50,201 nt of DNA from positions 1 through 50,201 of the forward strand of contig JAAERL010000279.1 in assembly GCA_024230435.1 (NCBI GenBank). Reading direction: 5' to 3'. The notes beneath the pieces are model-generated. The model was given only the letters and a program-made list of their open reading frames with translations. It was not told the DNA's origin and ran no database searches. A program made the translations under genes and the position numbers. The stretch is from Desulfobacteraceae bacterium. Lineage in GTDB: Bacteria; Desulfobacterota; Desulfobacteria; Desulfobacterales; Desulfosarcinaceae. This document shows, in pieces, positions 26,621-35,010 of this stretch (the first letter of the stretch is position 1; each line of letters starts with the position of its first letter).

Positions 26621-27403
26621 TATCCCAAGGATTTAAAATAAAATCCTTTTTTCTGAACATCAAGCAAAAATGCTGTACGCATCATCAATAATACGTCAAT
26701 TATCCTACGTAATTTTGACAATAAACGTCAAGACATCTTTACATTTCACGCGTCTGCCGACAAATTGACGCAGCATACAGCCAATATCAAGGGACACGAA
26801 CATTTAAAAAACGTAATCATCCGATATCGTCCGGAACTTAGAAGTGTTGGCCAATGTGGTTTGCCAAGTGCGTGCTCATAGGAAATTGCGCATCAAAATG
26901 CCGATCTGTTAATTTAAAAAAATTGACGAATCTATGTTTACCTATATTTATTTTGTATTATTTTTAATTAGGGAATTCAGATGTGCACAGAAATGTTCTT
27001 TAGTATATACATTTTTATGCTTTATAAGCTAAATTAAAAACCATTTTTACAAATTAGCACTAAGTATAGAGCAATTATAGTAAATGTATAGTAATTATAA
27101 TAAGCATAAAGCAATTGTATGGCATGATGTGTGCAAGTACAATTCGAAATGGGTACTTTAAAAAAACTTTCGAAAAGTTACGGGGGATAGTCAACTGCGA
27201 TGGATAATCCGGACACAAGATGTTGGCGTGACAAAAATTGTAATACAATATACATTAACTAAACGAAATTATATATAAATTATATATAATTTTACTTGAC
27301 AGCTTGCAACATCTTGGTGACCATAGGTTTAACGCTGATAGTAAAAGCAGTCTCTGGGGGCTGTTAACGGCTATATCTCTTTCAATTTATTATGGGCTGA
27401 AAA
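26621..27403. promoter_or_regulatory. Long AT-rich divergent control region upstream of the pilus operon
   Basis: This 780-bp gap separates the divergent kinase and HTH/pil transcripts. It has no supportable gene. Besides the three phased boxes at 27071-27120, it has a near-palindromic TA tract at about 27267-27290 and a TTGACA hexamer at about 27295, which could be a -35 box although no good -10 follows. I looked for sigma-54 GG-N10-GC sites and found only weak matches. Confidence 0.5.
27071..27120. promoter_or_regulatory. Three 10-bp direct boxes spaced exactly 20 bp
   Basis: GCAATTATAG (27071), GTAATTATAA (27091) and GCAATTGTAT (27111) lie on one face of the helix, two turns apart, separated by 10-bp AT-rich spacers. 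This array fits cooperative binding of a regulator or intrinsically bent DNA, about 285 bp upstream of the HTH gene. The binding protein is unknown. Confidence 0.6.
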
Positions 27404-27607
27404 ATGAACATGGCGGAGAATTCCCTTAAAAAAATTCGCGAATCCCTTTTAATGAGTAAATCTGAGCTCGCCAGAGAAGCCAATGTATCTCCGATAACGA
27501 TTTCGCGAATTGAGCAAGGTAAGCCTTGCCGGATGGAAACAAAAAGAAAGATATTGCTGGCATTAGGGTACAGCTTATCGGATGCAAGAAAAATTTTTAA
27601 TGAATGA
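27404..27607 (+). CDS. Small Cro/C1-type (XRE) helix-turn-helix protein heading the pil operon
   Basis: 67 residues. ENSLKKIRESLLMSKSELAR followed by EANVSPITISRIEQGKPCRM is a classic HTH_3 fold, and the protein ends with RKILLALGYSLSDARKIF. There is no other domain. The start is ATG 27404, or ATG 27410 two codons later; neither has a strong ribosome-binding site. It ends 9 bp before pilM, so it is very likely co-transcribed. A role as operon autoregulator, perhaps through the phased boxes, is inference. Confidence 0.85.
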   Translation: MNMAENSLKKIRESLLMSKSELAREANVSPITISRIEQGKPCRMETKRKILLALGYSLSDARKIFNE

Positions 27608-27616
27608 GACGTAACT

Positions 27617-28675
27617 ATGTTTGGTGCTAAACGAACTCGATTAGTAGGATTGGATATCGGCTCCAAGACGATAAAGGCGGCTGAAATCGTCGAAGGTAAA
27701 AAAGGGTATTCGCTTTCCAAGTTCGGCATGATCGATATCTCTCCGGGTCTTATTGAAGAAGGAGCCGTAAAAAATCCCGAAGCAGTTGGCGATACAATTC
27801 GAAGTATCTTCAAATCCTACGGAATCAAAAATCACAATGTAGTACTGTCAATCGGCGGCTATTCGGTAATTGTTAAAAAAATCAGTATACAGAACGCCTC
27901 AGAAGAGCAACTTCAGGAGACAATTCATTTCGAAGCCGAGCAGTACATACCTTTTGATATAAATGATGTGAACATCGACTTTCAGATTTTGGGTGAAAAT
28001 AAAAACAATCCCAATCAAATGAATGTGCTTCTGGTTGCGGCGAAAAAGGAAATGATCAACGATTACATCGGTCTGGCGGAATTGGCAAACCTTGAGCCGC
28101 GAATTATCGATGTCGATGCTTTTGCTTTACAGAATATTTTCCAGATGAATTACAAAATTGGGGAAGACGAAAACATAGCCCTTATCGATATAGGCGCAAG
28201 CAAAACATCCTTGAATATTCTCAAAGGTTCAAATTCAGTATTCATGCGCGATGTTTCTCTGGGGTGCGGACAAATCAATCAAAAGATCGCAGCCCAGATC
28301 GACTGCTCTGTTGAACAGGCCGAATCCATCAAATTTCGTGAAAGCAACGATAAGATATCTCCCGAAGATTTATCGGATATTATTTCCTCAGTTGTTGCGG
28401 ATTGGTGTACGGAAATACGCAGGGCCTTGGACTTTTTTTATTCCACCTATCCTGATGATCAGATTAGAAAGATCATTCTCAGCGGTGGTGGCGGCAATAT
28501 ACAGGAATTGCGCCAGTTGCTTGCGGTTGAAACATCGGCTGAAGTATCGACAATCAATCCGTTTCAGAGCATTTATGTTGACAGTGATAAATTTGATACT
28601 GAATATCTGGATAAAATCGCACCCCAGGCAGCCATTTGCATGGGCCTGGCAACCCGAAAAGTGGATGACAAATGA
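27617..28675 (+). CDS. pilM: Type IV pilus assembly protein PilM
   Basis: 352 residues. It has the actin-like ATPase motifs: LVGLDIGSKTIKAAEI (phosphate 1), ENIALIDIGASKTSLNIL (phosphate 2) and KIILSGGGGNIQELRQLL (adenosine loop). EEQLQETIHFEAEQYIPFDI is the typical PilM stretch. PilM is cytoplasmic and binds the N-terminal tail of PilN, linking the inner-membrane alignment complex to the motor. Its stop overlaps the pilN start by 4 bp (28672-28675). Confidence 0.95.
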   Translation: MFGAKRTRLVGLDIGSKTIKAAEIVEGKKGYSLSKFGMIDISPGLIEEGAVKNPEAVGDTIRSIFKSYGIKNHNVVLSIGGYSVIVKKISIQNASEEQLQETIHFEAEQYIPFDINDVNIDFQILGENKNNPNQMNVLLVAAKKEMINDYIGLAELANLEPRIIDVDAFALQNIFQMNYKIGEDENIALIDIGASKTSLNILKGSNSVFMRDVSLGCGQINQKIAAQIDCSVEQAESIKFRESNDKISPEDLSDIISSVVADWCTEIRRALDFFYSTYPDDQIRKIILSGGGGNIQELRQLLAVETSAEVSTINPFQSIYVDSDKFDTEYLDKIAPQAAICMGLATRKVDDK

Positions 28676-29271
28676 TACGCATTAATCTACTTCCATATCG
28701 CGCCGCGCGCAAAAAGGAAAACATTCGTATCCAGGTCAATGTCTTTATTGGCTCCGTTTTAATTCTTCTTGGAATCGTATTTCTAGTTTATAAGTTTTTA
28801 GGAGCCACAATCGAAAATTTAGGTAATGAAATTAACTCGACCAAGGCACAGTTAGAGAAATACAAAAAAATTAACCTCGAAATTGCTGAAATAAAGAAAA
28901 AACTGGCAATTCTCGATCAAAAGATAACGGTGATACAGTCCCTGGAAAGAGACCGAAAAGCCCCGGTGCAGAACTTAGACAGCCTTTATCAACTCGTGGT
29001 GCAGAAGCGGATGTGGTACACCCAGATCGAAGAAAAAGGAAATATTTTCAAAATTAGCGGTGTCGCCATAGACAATCAAACAGTAGCCGACTATATGAAC
29101 CTGGTTGGAAAGTCTGAACGTTTTGAAAAAGTTCAGTTAAAAGCGATCAAACAGCACATTATGAAGGAGCAGAATTTAAACCTCAAGAAATTCGATGTAA
29201 ATTTCAATAGAAAAGTTCCACAGGCGCAAAAATCTGTCAGCACTAAAGGTGGTAAAAGTTATGAAAAATAA
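28672..29271 (+). CDS. pilN: Type IV pilus assembly protein PilN
   Basis: 199 residues. It opens with MIRINLLPYRAARKKE, the conserved INLLP motif that docks into PilM. One membrane segment follows (about 22-43), then a coiled coil (about 50-95) and a periplasmic ferredoxin-like domain. The protein ends with a Lys-rich tail overlapping pilO. It forms a heterodimer with PilO in the inner-membrane platform. Confidence 0.92.
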   Translation: MIRINLLPYRAARKKENIRIQVNVFIGSVLILLGIVFLVYKFLGATIENLGNEINSTKAQLEKYKKINLEIAEIKKKLAILDQKITVIQSLERDRKAPVQNLDSLYQLVVQKRMWYTQIEEKGNIFKISGVAIDNQTVADYMNLVGKSERFEKVQLKAIKQHIMKEQNLNLKKFDVNFNRKVPQAQKSVSTKGGKSYEK

Positions 29272-29914
29272 ATCATATAAAAAACCTGCCACCGCCCAAA
29301 TTTTCGAGAGCCTTGAAAAGCTGACAAAGCCACAGCGTATTGGAATCTGGGTTGGCGCCATGGTCCTTATTATCGGCTTATCAGGCTGGTTCCAAACTAA
29401 ACCGCAGTATGAACAAGTTGAAAAATTAAGAATACAACTGCAAAAATTAAAAGACGACCTTGAAGTTGCCAAACGAAATGCCAAAGAGCTCAATGACTGG
29501 CGAAATAAAATGAAAACAAAGGAAGCCAAATACAAAACCGTTATGCGGGCACTTCCGGAAAAAGAGGAAATCCCATCATTGCTGGCCGGTATTTCCCAGG
29601 CTGGAAAAGACGCTGGCCTTGAATTCTTGCTGTTTCAGCCAAAGCCGGAAACTGCAAAAGGCTTTTATGCTGAAATACCCGTGGATATCAATGTAACCGG
29701 CAGCTATCATGAAGTCGCCGTATTTTTCGACAAGGTTTCCAATCTTCACCGGATTGTTAATATCCGGAATATCAAAATGACGCCCGAATCCAAAAAAAAA
29801 GACTCCTTCGGCGGGGACTTAAAGACTGCATGCCAGGCCGTTACTTATAAATTTATTGAACAGTCCGAAAAAGCCAGCTCGGCTAAAAATAAAAGAAGGA
29901 CTAGGAGAAGATAA
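29261..29914 (+). CDS. pilO: Type IV pilus assembly protein PilO
   Basis: 217 residues from ATG 29261, which has an AAGGTGG site 7 nt upstream; a GTG at 29249 is in frame but less likely. A membrane segment at about 31-50 (RIGIWVGAMVLIIGLSGW in context) precedes a coiled coil (about 57-100) and the PilO domain with ALPEKEEIPSLLAGISQAGK and a VAVFFDKVSNLHRIVNIRNI segment. It pairs with PilN in the alignment complex. It overlaps pilN by 11 bp. Confidence 0.92.
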   Translation: MKNKSYKKPATAQIFESLEKLTKPQRIGIWVGAMVLIIGLSGWFQTKPQYEQVEKLRIQLQKLKDDLEVAKRNAKELNDWRNKMKTKEAKYKTVMRALPEKEEIPSLLAGISQAGKDAGLEFLLFQPKPETAKGFYAEIPVDINVTGSYHEVAVFFDKVSNLHRIVNIRNIKMTPESKKKDSFGGDLKTACQAVTYKFIEQSEKASSAKNKRRTRRR

Positions 29915-29928
29915 TAAGGGCAGATAAA

Positions 29929-30678
29929 ATGAACCAGAATATCATTACTATTGTTCAAGTTCTTATCATAGCGGTGGTGGTATCGGTGCTTTCATGTGGT
30001 GATAGCCCTCCGCAGTCTGTCACATCCGCTGTGGTAAGCAAAAAGATTTCCGTTTCAAAGGAAACGAAGACGGTGCAAGAGGGTACGCAAAAGACATCCG
30101 AACAAATGAGCGCCGATGAAAAGCAGGCAGCCGATGCTGAGATCAAGACCGTTAGCGATGAAAAGCAGGCAGCCGGTGCTGAGATCAAGACCGTTAGCGA
30201 TGAAATGCAGGCAGCGATACAGATGGATAAAAAGATAGAAGGAAAAGATACTGCTGAGCTGGTTTCTCCACTTGTTAAGGAATCTTTAGAGATAGCATCA
30301 ACCTATATTGCAGAGGGACGATTTGATCCTTTTGAGCCGTTGTTCAAAGAGGAGGCCCAAGTTCAAACGCCTATTGCAACAAAAGGAAAGTCAAAGAGAA
30401 AAAGAATACCCCAAACACCCCTGGAGCGTGTCGCAATAGCCCAGCTGAAACTGTCGGCCATTATTCGCGCCCCCAGCGGAAACAAGGCGCTGGTGGAAGA
30501 TGCTACTGGAAAAGGATACGTTGTTAGAAATGGAACATATATCGGTTTAAACTCCGGGCAAGTCGTTCGGATTGAAAAAAACCGAATTGTCATCGAAGAA
30601 GAGGTTGAAAACATCTTAGGTGAATTAACCCTTCGAGATAAAGAGCTAAAACTGCAGAAACCTGCCGGAGAGCTATAA
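29929..30678 (+). CDS. pilP: Type IV pilus lipoprotein PilP
   Basis: 249 residues, longer than many PilP proteins because of an N-terminal extension. A signal sequence ends in the lipobox-like VLSCGDS (Cys near 23). Residues about 60-105 contain tandem 14-residue repeats (DEKQAADAEIKTVS). The conserved C-terminal PilP domain follows: GRFDPFEPLF, LERVAIAQLKLSAIIRA, KGYVVRNGTYIGLNSGQVV and a terminal beta strand. PilP connects PilNO to the PilQ secretin. It sits 1 bp before the pilQ start. Confidence 0.9.
   Translation: MNQNIITIVQVLIIAVVVSVLSCGDSPPQSVTSAVVSKKISVSKETKTVQEGTQKTSEQMSADEKQAADAEIKTVSDEKQAAGAEIKTVSDEMQAAIQMDKKIEGKDTAELVSPLVKESLEIASTYIAEGRFDPFEPLFKEEAQVQTPIATKGKSKRKRIPQTPLERVAIAQLKLSAIIRAPSGNKALVEDATGKGYVVRNGTYIGLNSGQVVRIEKNRIVIEEEVENILGELTLRDKELKLQKPAGEL
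30115..30215 (+). repeat. 42-bp tandem repeats in pilP
   Basis: Units 30115-30156 and 30157-30198 differ by one base (Asp to Gly), and a third partial unit begins at 30199. They encode the 14-residue linker repeats between the lipid anchor and the PilP domain. Copy number may vary between strains. Confidence 0.93.
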
Positions 30679-30679
30679 T

Positions 30680-33115
30680 ATGAAAATTTTTAACACCAAA
30701 TCCGCGGCCCTGGCGATTTATTTTTTAGGAACAATTGTCTTATTTTCCGGTTGCGCTGCAACGCATCGCTCAGATCAAGCTGAAGAGACTCTTCAGCCAG
30801 TCCCGAAAATAAAAATCACATCCATATCCGCCTATGATGATATGGATAAAACACAACTTACCATTGCGGCTGACAGCCCTTTGACCTTTTCTTCCTTGAA
30901 ACAGCCCGACCCGCTTGCAGTGATAGTATACCTGCCGCAAGCAAATGTTGATAAGTTGCCCGAATCCATGTACGTTGACAGTGAATTGATTTCAAAGGTG
31001 ATATCGCGTACCGGAAAAAAAAAGGGCGCGGCTAAAATAGAAATCCGCCTTGCAAATGACGCCAACTATACAGCTACACGGGAAGGCAACGATTTAATAC
31101 TGGCGTTTAACCGCAATATTGAGTCCGCCGCTGATGCCAAAACGATATACGAACCTTTTCAGGCCCTACAATCCCCACCGCTGACAATTAGCACATATCC
31201 ATCTGTTGAATTGGAAAGCGGTACTGAAGCTTCAGGCGATATCACAGAATCTTCCATAATTTCTCCGGAAAGCAAACCACGTGTTTCTCCACCTGTCACA
31301 GGCAAAACCGCCTGGATGAATAAAATTGATTTTGTTGGCGGTACCGTGGGAAAATCAACACTTTCGATTGGGACCACGGCGCCCATAGAATTTCTTATTG
31401 AAAAAACAAATCAGCGAAAAATTGCGGTCAGGTTATTGAATACCCGCATCCCGTCATACCGCCAACGCCCGTTAATCACAACGCGTTTTAACAGTGCCGT
31501 GGACAGGGTTGTTCCTGTCCAACTTAGTAAAGATGCCAGGGAATCAATCATAACAATTGAAATGCGTGAATCTGTGCCTTATTATACTGAACAAGTTGAT
31601 AATTTGCTTATGATTCATTTCGAAGCATCCTCCATACCTCCCAAACCTATGGAGCAAGCCCAGCTACCACCCTGGAAACAAGCTATGATTACCGCACCGG
31701 CCTCTGGCGTTGGTGATTATCAGCCCGCTTCCCAACAGTATCCGGATCAGAGCGTACCGACTGAAACCGGTCAAATTCCAGCAGCCGATATGATTGATGA
31801 AGAAGATCTTCCCTTATCTGAGCTTGAGCAAAAAATGTATGATGAAGATTCTGATCTTAAATATTTGCTCAGACCTAAAAAACGCAATTACACAGGCGAA
31901 AGAATCGCTTTAGATTTTTTTGACACCGATATTAAAAATGTCTTCCGCATTTTGAGAGAAGTTAGTGGTAAAAACTTTGCTATTGATAAGGATGTAACCG
32001 GCAAAGTCACGATGACGCTGGATAAACCTGTCCCCTGGGATCAAGTGCTTGATCTGGTTTTGAGAATGAATCAGCTGGGAATGACTGACGAAGGAGATAT
32101 TGTCCGTATTGCAACACTTGAAACCCTCAAAAGAGAGGATGATCTGCGTAAAGCCAAGCTGGCTGCAATCAAGGCTGCCAGGGATGAGGCAAAGACGCTG
32201 GAGCCGCTGATTACCCGTTATTTCCCCATAAGTTACTCAGACGCAAAAAGTGATGTGGAGCCGCATATAAAACAGATTCTAACAGATAACCGGGGCAGCG
32301 TAACCGTCGATGAAAAAAACAACCAGGTCATTGTAACCGATACTATAACAAAAATTAAACTGGCTGAAACAATTGTCCGCCGTATCGACAAGGTCACATC
32401 TCAAGTATTGATTGAAGCCAAAGTGGTTGAAGTTACCAAAAGTTTTTCCAAGGAATTAGGATTCATCTGGGGTTTAACCCATGGTCCGGGTATAATTCCA
32501 GGTATGAACTGGAGCAGTTATACAGACGCTGCAATCGATGTTTCTTCTGAAGCCGGCTCTAGCATCGGTATTGAATTTGCCAGATTGTCAGGTGTTCCTT
32601 TTACCCTTAATGCCAGGCTCAACGCCATTCAGACAACGGGTGACGGTGAGATTTTATCTGCACCCAAAATTTTGACTCTAGACAATAAAACAGCAAAAAT
32701 CAAGCAAGGGCTTGAATATCCCTACCTGGAAAGAGATAGTTCAGGAGGCTCTTCCGTTAAATTCAAAAACATTGATTTGCTGTTGGAAGTTACACCCCAT
32801 GTAACCCCGGACAACAGGATTGCCTTAGAAATTTATATCACAAAAAACGACGTGGCTGACGTCACCGATGGCATACCCTCTGTTTCTACAAATGAGGCCA
32901 CAACGGAGTTGTTAATTAACGACGGTGATACCATTGTAATCGGCGGAATTATCAAGAAAACCAAAACTGACAGCCGCACAGGCTTTCCGTGGCTTGCTGA
33001 CATACCCCTTCTGGGAGTTTTGTTTAGAAGTGACACAAAAAAACGTGGTGATAATGAATTGTTGATTTTTATGACACCCCAGATAGTCCGGCTTGAGGAG
33101 GCAAGGGTGCAATAA
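30680..33115 (+). CDS. pilQ: Type IV pilus secretin PilQ
   Basis: 811 residues. A signal peptide with lipobox-like FSGCAAT is followed by two AMIN-type beta domains (about 45-160 and 210-320) that bind peptidoglycan. An STN/N0 domain (IALDFFDTDIKNVFRILREV) and an N1 domain come next. The C-terminal secretin domain (about 570-805) has VLIEAKVVEVTKSFSKELGF, GEILSAPKILTLDNKTAKI and TIVIGGIIKKTKTDS, and ends LLIFMTPQIVR. It forms the outer-membrane pore for the pilus. GGAGAG precedes the ATG. Confidence 0.96.
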   Translation: MKIFNTKSAALAIYFLGTIVLFSGCAATHRSDQAEETLQPVPKIKITSISAYDDMDKTQLTIAADSPLTFSSLKQPDPLAVIVYLPQANVDKLPESMYVDSELISKVISRTGKKKGAAKIEIRLANDANYTATREGNDLILAFNRNIESAADAKTIYEPFQALQSPPLTISTYPSVELESGTEASGDITESSIISPESKPRVSPPVTGKTAWMNKIDFVGGTVGKSTLSIGTTAPIEFLIEKTNQRKIAVRLLNTRIPSYRQRPLITTRFNSAVDRVVPVQLSKDARESIITIEMRESVPYYTEQVDNLLMIHFEASSIPPKPMEQAQLPPWKQAMITAPASGVGDYQPASQQYPDQSVPTETGQIPAADMIDEEDLPLSELEQKMYDEDSDLKYLLRPKKRNYTGERIALDFFDTDIKNVFRILREVSGKNFAIDKDVTGKVTMTLDKPVPWDQVLDLVLRMNQLGMTDEGDIVRIATLETLKREDDLRKAKLAAIKAARDEAKTLEPLITRYFPISYSDAKSDVEPHIKQILTDNRGSVTVDEKNNQVIVTDTITKIKLAETIVRRIDKVTSQVLIEAKVVEVTKSFSKELGFIWGLTHGPGIIPGMNWSSYTDAAIDVSSEAGSSIGIEFARLSGVPFTLNARLNAIQTTGDGEILSAPKILTLDNKTAKIKQGLEYPYLERDSSGGSSVKFKNIDLLLEVTPHVTPDNRIALEIYITKNDVADVTDGIPSVSTNEATTELLINDGDTIVIGGIIKKTKTDSRTGFPWLADIPLLGVLFRSDTKKRGDNELLIFMTPQIVRLEEARVQ

Positions 33116-33166
33116 AAGCAATCAACACAGAGAAATAATAACTACCAGTTTGGGGTGGAGGATTCA

Positions 33167-33775
33167 ATGAAAAGAGTAAAGAAAACAATTGGCTTGATCG
33201 TTCTTTTTTTGGGGACAATTGTGATGACTGGCTGCGGAACCGATGATTTGTTGGATGAAACCGGCGATAGGTATACGGGCAGCATAGAACTTGCTGATGA
33301 TGGGGAAGGAAGCTCGACGACCCTTACAATCGACATTCATAGAGCTGATTGCATAGACGATGAAGGCAATTCTGAGCCAGAAGAATTTTCTGATACAGTG
33401 GCTATTGTTACCATAACTGCGGATGAAGATGCCCCCACAATAACACTTGAGGATTATACTTTGGAATGGTATCCACTAGAATCAGAGAATAGTTCGGGGT
33501 CTTTAGAACTTCCACCGGAAATTCCGGACCCGGACAAGGGCAATTATTCTTTTACTATTACAGGTAGTTCTACTAACTCTATTACCATGGAATGTTTAAC
33601 CGCCACATCTAAATTAAATTTACCTGCCCGGGTTGCGGCTGAGGGTAATTTTTCAGCTGCCGATGTTCTTAGATATACAGTAAGGATTACTCTTTATTTC
33701 GAAGATTCATTTGGTAAGGAACGAGTTATTCAATTAGAAAGAACGGTGTATTTAGGCGCCTATGATCATTGTTAA
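33167..33775 (+). CDS. Secreted lipoprotein of unknown function, end of pil operon
   Basis: 202 residues from ATG 33167 with a GGAGG site; a GTG at 33155 is in frame but lies in the ribosome-binding region. The signal peptide ends with the lipobox MTGCGTDD, the Cys being about residue 22. The mature part is acidic, Thr/Ser-rich and predicted beta-rich, with DGEGSSTTLTIDI and a C-terminal RYTVRITLYFEDSFGK. I recognise no domain. Position just after pilQ, with a terminator behind, suggests co-expression with the pilus genes. Confidence 0.75.
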   Translation: MKRVKKTIGLIVLFLGTIVMTGCGTDDLLDETGDRYTGSIELADDGEGSSTTLTIDIHRADCIDDEGNSEPEEFSDTVAIVTITADEDAPTITLEDYTLEWYPLESENSSGSLELPPEIPDPDKGNYSFTITGSSTNSITMECLTATSKLNLPARVAAEGNFSAADVLRYTVRITLYFEDSFGKERVIQLERTVYLGAYDHC

Positions 33776-33865
33776 AAGAAAGGGAAATTTTACTGTTGCA
33801 GGTTATATGCGGATAATAAATAATTAACAACTGCTTGAAAAGCATTTTGATAAAACAATAATATA

Positions 33866-33905
33866 AAAAGGCTTGCTGGAAAAACAACAGCAAGTCTTTT
33901 TTGCT
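33866..33905 (+). terminator. Intrinsic terminator of the pil operon
   Basis: AAAAGGCTTGCTG (33866-33878) pairs with CAGCAAGTCTTTT (33888-33900) with one G-T wobble around a 9-nt loop. A T-run continues to about 33902. This is a clear Rho-independent terminator 90 bp after the lipoprotein gene. Confidence 0.85.
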
Positions 33906-33952
33906 TTTAATATTCGGCCTGCAATTTCATTCAAAGCTGCTTTCAAATAACT

Positions 33953-34113
33953 TAGGCGATTGGCGGAAAAGAATATACCATATTGGGCAGGATTTTTTTT
34001 CGTCTTCAAGGCATGCCAAAGTTTGCATACTTTACGTATTCGGACTTTGGCGTAACACAGAAGACGGGAAAAAAGACATGCAAGATGGTATATTATTTAA
34101 CACAAATCGCCTT
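33953..34113 (+). mobile_element. MITE-like element, AGGCGATT family, copy B
   Basis: It runs from TTAGGCGATTGGCGGAAAAG to CACAAATCGCCTTA. The inner arms are GAATATACCATATTG and CAAGATGGTATATT. The central CGTCTTCAAGGCATGCC and GTAACACAGAAGACGGG form a second pair of arms. It is 161 bp, the best preserved copy, and the whole element can fold into one long hairpin. Confidence 0.88.
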
Positions 34114-34165
34114 ATTTAGATAAACACCCGATTATAAATTGAATATAGTGTAACGAAAATCCAAT

Positions 34166-34933
34166 TTACCTGAGATGCGATAGCTGTTGTTTTGATTGCA
34201 TCGCTATCGGGCTGTCCATAGGGGCCAGGTCAATAACACTTTCGTAAGAAAATTTTGCTTTAGCCGTGTTTCCCTGCATTAAATGAGCCTGAGCTAAGTC
34301 ATAGTGAATTTCAGCAACTTTAGGAGCGCGTTTTACGGCTTTTTCCAAATAGCGCAGGGCAAGACTTGACTGGTTCGTTGCCAGGTAAGTTCGTCCCACT
34401 CCCCGAAGAGCAAGCACAAATTCAGGTTCGATTTTCAAAGCTTCTTTGTAGTACCGCATGGCCATGCGGTAGTCGCCTTTGTTATAGTAAGCCAAGCCAA
34501 GGTTGGACAGGGGATAATGAGGGTTGGCATATAAAAGGTCATTAGTGATTTCCTTGAACGTTTGAATGGCAAGATCCCATTTTTTTATGGTTAGATAAGC
34601 GCTGCCCAGGTTGTTTCTCGCCGGGGCGTATTTGGGGTTCAGTTCTACGGCCTTTTTAAAATGGATAATCGCTTCCGGCATTCTTTTTTTTGCCATATAG
34701 CATAACCCCAAGTCATTATGTACAAAAGGATCATCTGGATTAAGCTGATGGGTGGCGAGCAATTCGCGTAAAGCCGCGGTATAGTCGCCCTGACGCATAT
34801 AAGCCTCACCGATTTCGCGTTTTGCTTCCGCTAATTCAGCTTTGCGATTAGATGTTTGGCCGCCGCAAGCGGTCAGGGTTAGTAAAATAGTCATTACTAA
34901 AGCGAATTTTTGTATAAAATGCCTTTGAGTCAT
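34166..34933 (-). CDS. PilF/PilW-like TPR lipoprotein
   Basis: 255 residues. The signal peptide ends with the lipobox LTLTACGG (Cys about 23). At least five TPR units follow: REIGEAYMRQGDYTAALREL, VHNDLGLCYMAKKRMPEAII, ARNNLGSAYLTIKKWDLAIQ, PLSNLGLAYYNKGDYRMAMR and IHYDLAQAHLMQGNTAKAKF. This matches PilF/PilW outer-membrane lipoproteins that help PilQ assemble. It is on the opposite strand to pilMNOPQ but only about 1 kb away, which supports the pilus assignment. A role in other envelope complexes cannot be excluded. Confidence 0.82.
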   Translation of the reverse strand: MTQRHFIQKFALVMTILLTLTACGGQTSNRKAELAEAKREIGEAYMRQGDYTAALRELLATHQLNPDDPFVHNDLGLCYMAKKRMPEAIIHFKKAVELNPKYAPARNNLGSAYLTIKKWDLAIQTFKEITNDLLYANPHYPLSNLGLAYYNKGDYRMAMRYYKEALKIEPEFVLALRGVGRTYLATNQSSLALRYLEKAVKRAPKVAEIHYDLAQAHLMQGNTAKAKFSYESVIDLAPMDSPIAMQSKQQLSHLR

Positions 34934-34958
34934 TGCTTATCCTTAGCTTTTTATTTTT

Positions 34959-35003
34959 AAGATTATTCACGAAGAATTCCCGGTAATTTATTGCCGGGAG
35001 CAT
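34959..35003 (-). repeat. Palindromic repeat, TnpB-end-linked family, copy at 34959 (reversed)
   Basis: Read on the minus strand it gives GCTCCCGGCAATAAATTACC continuing GGGAATTCTT and ending ATAATCTT. The hairpin is 34979-34998. It begins 8 bp after the stop codon of the LysM gene, as the copy at 15308 does for its gene. A role as 3' hairpin or terminator is likely. Confidence 0.8.
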
Positions 35004-35010
35004 TTACATA

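Noticed and set aside
26868..26885. Sigma-54 promoter with TGG-N10-TGC spacing upstream of pil
   Set aside because: Only the GG and GC dinucleotides agree; the flanking consensus is poor and the site is more than 500 bp from the first gene.
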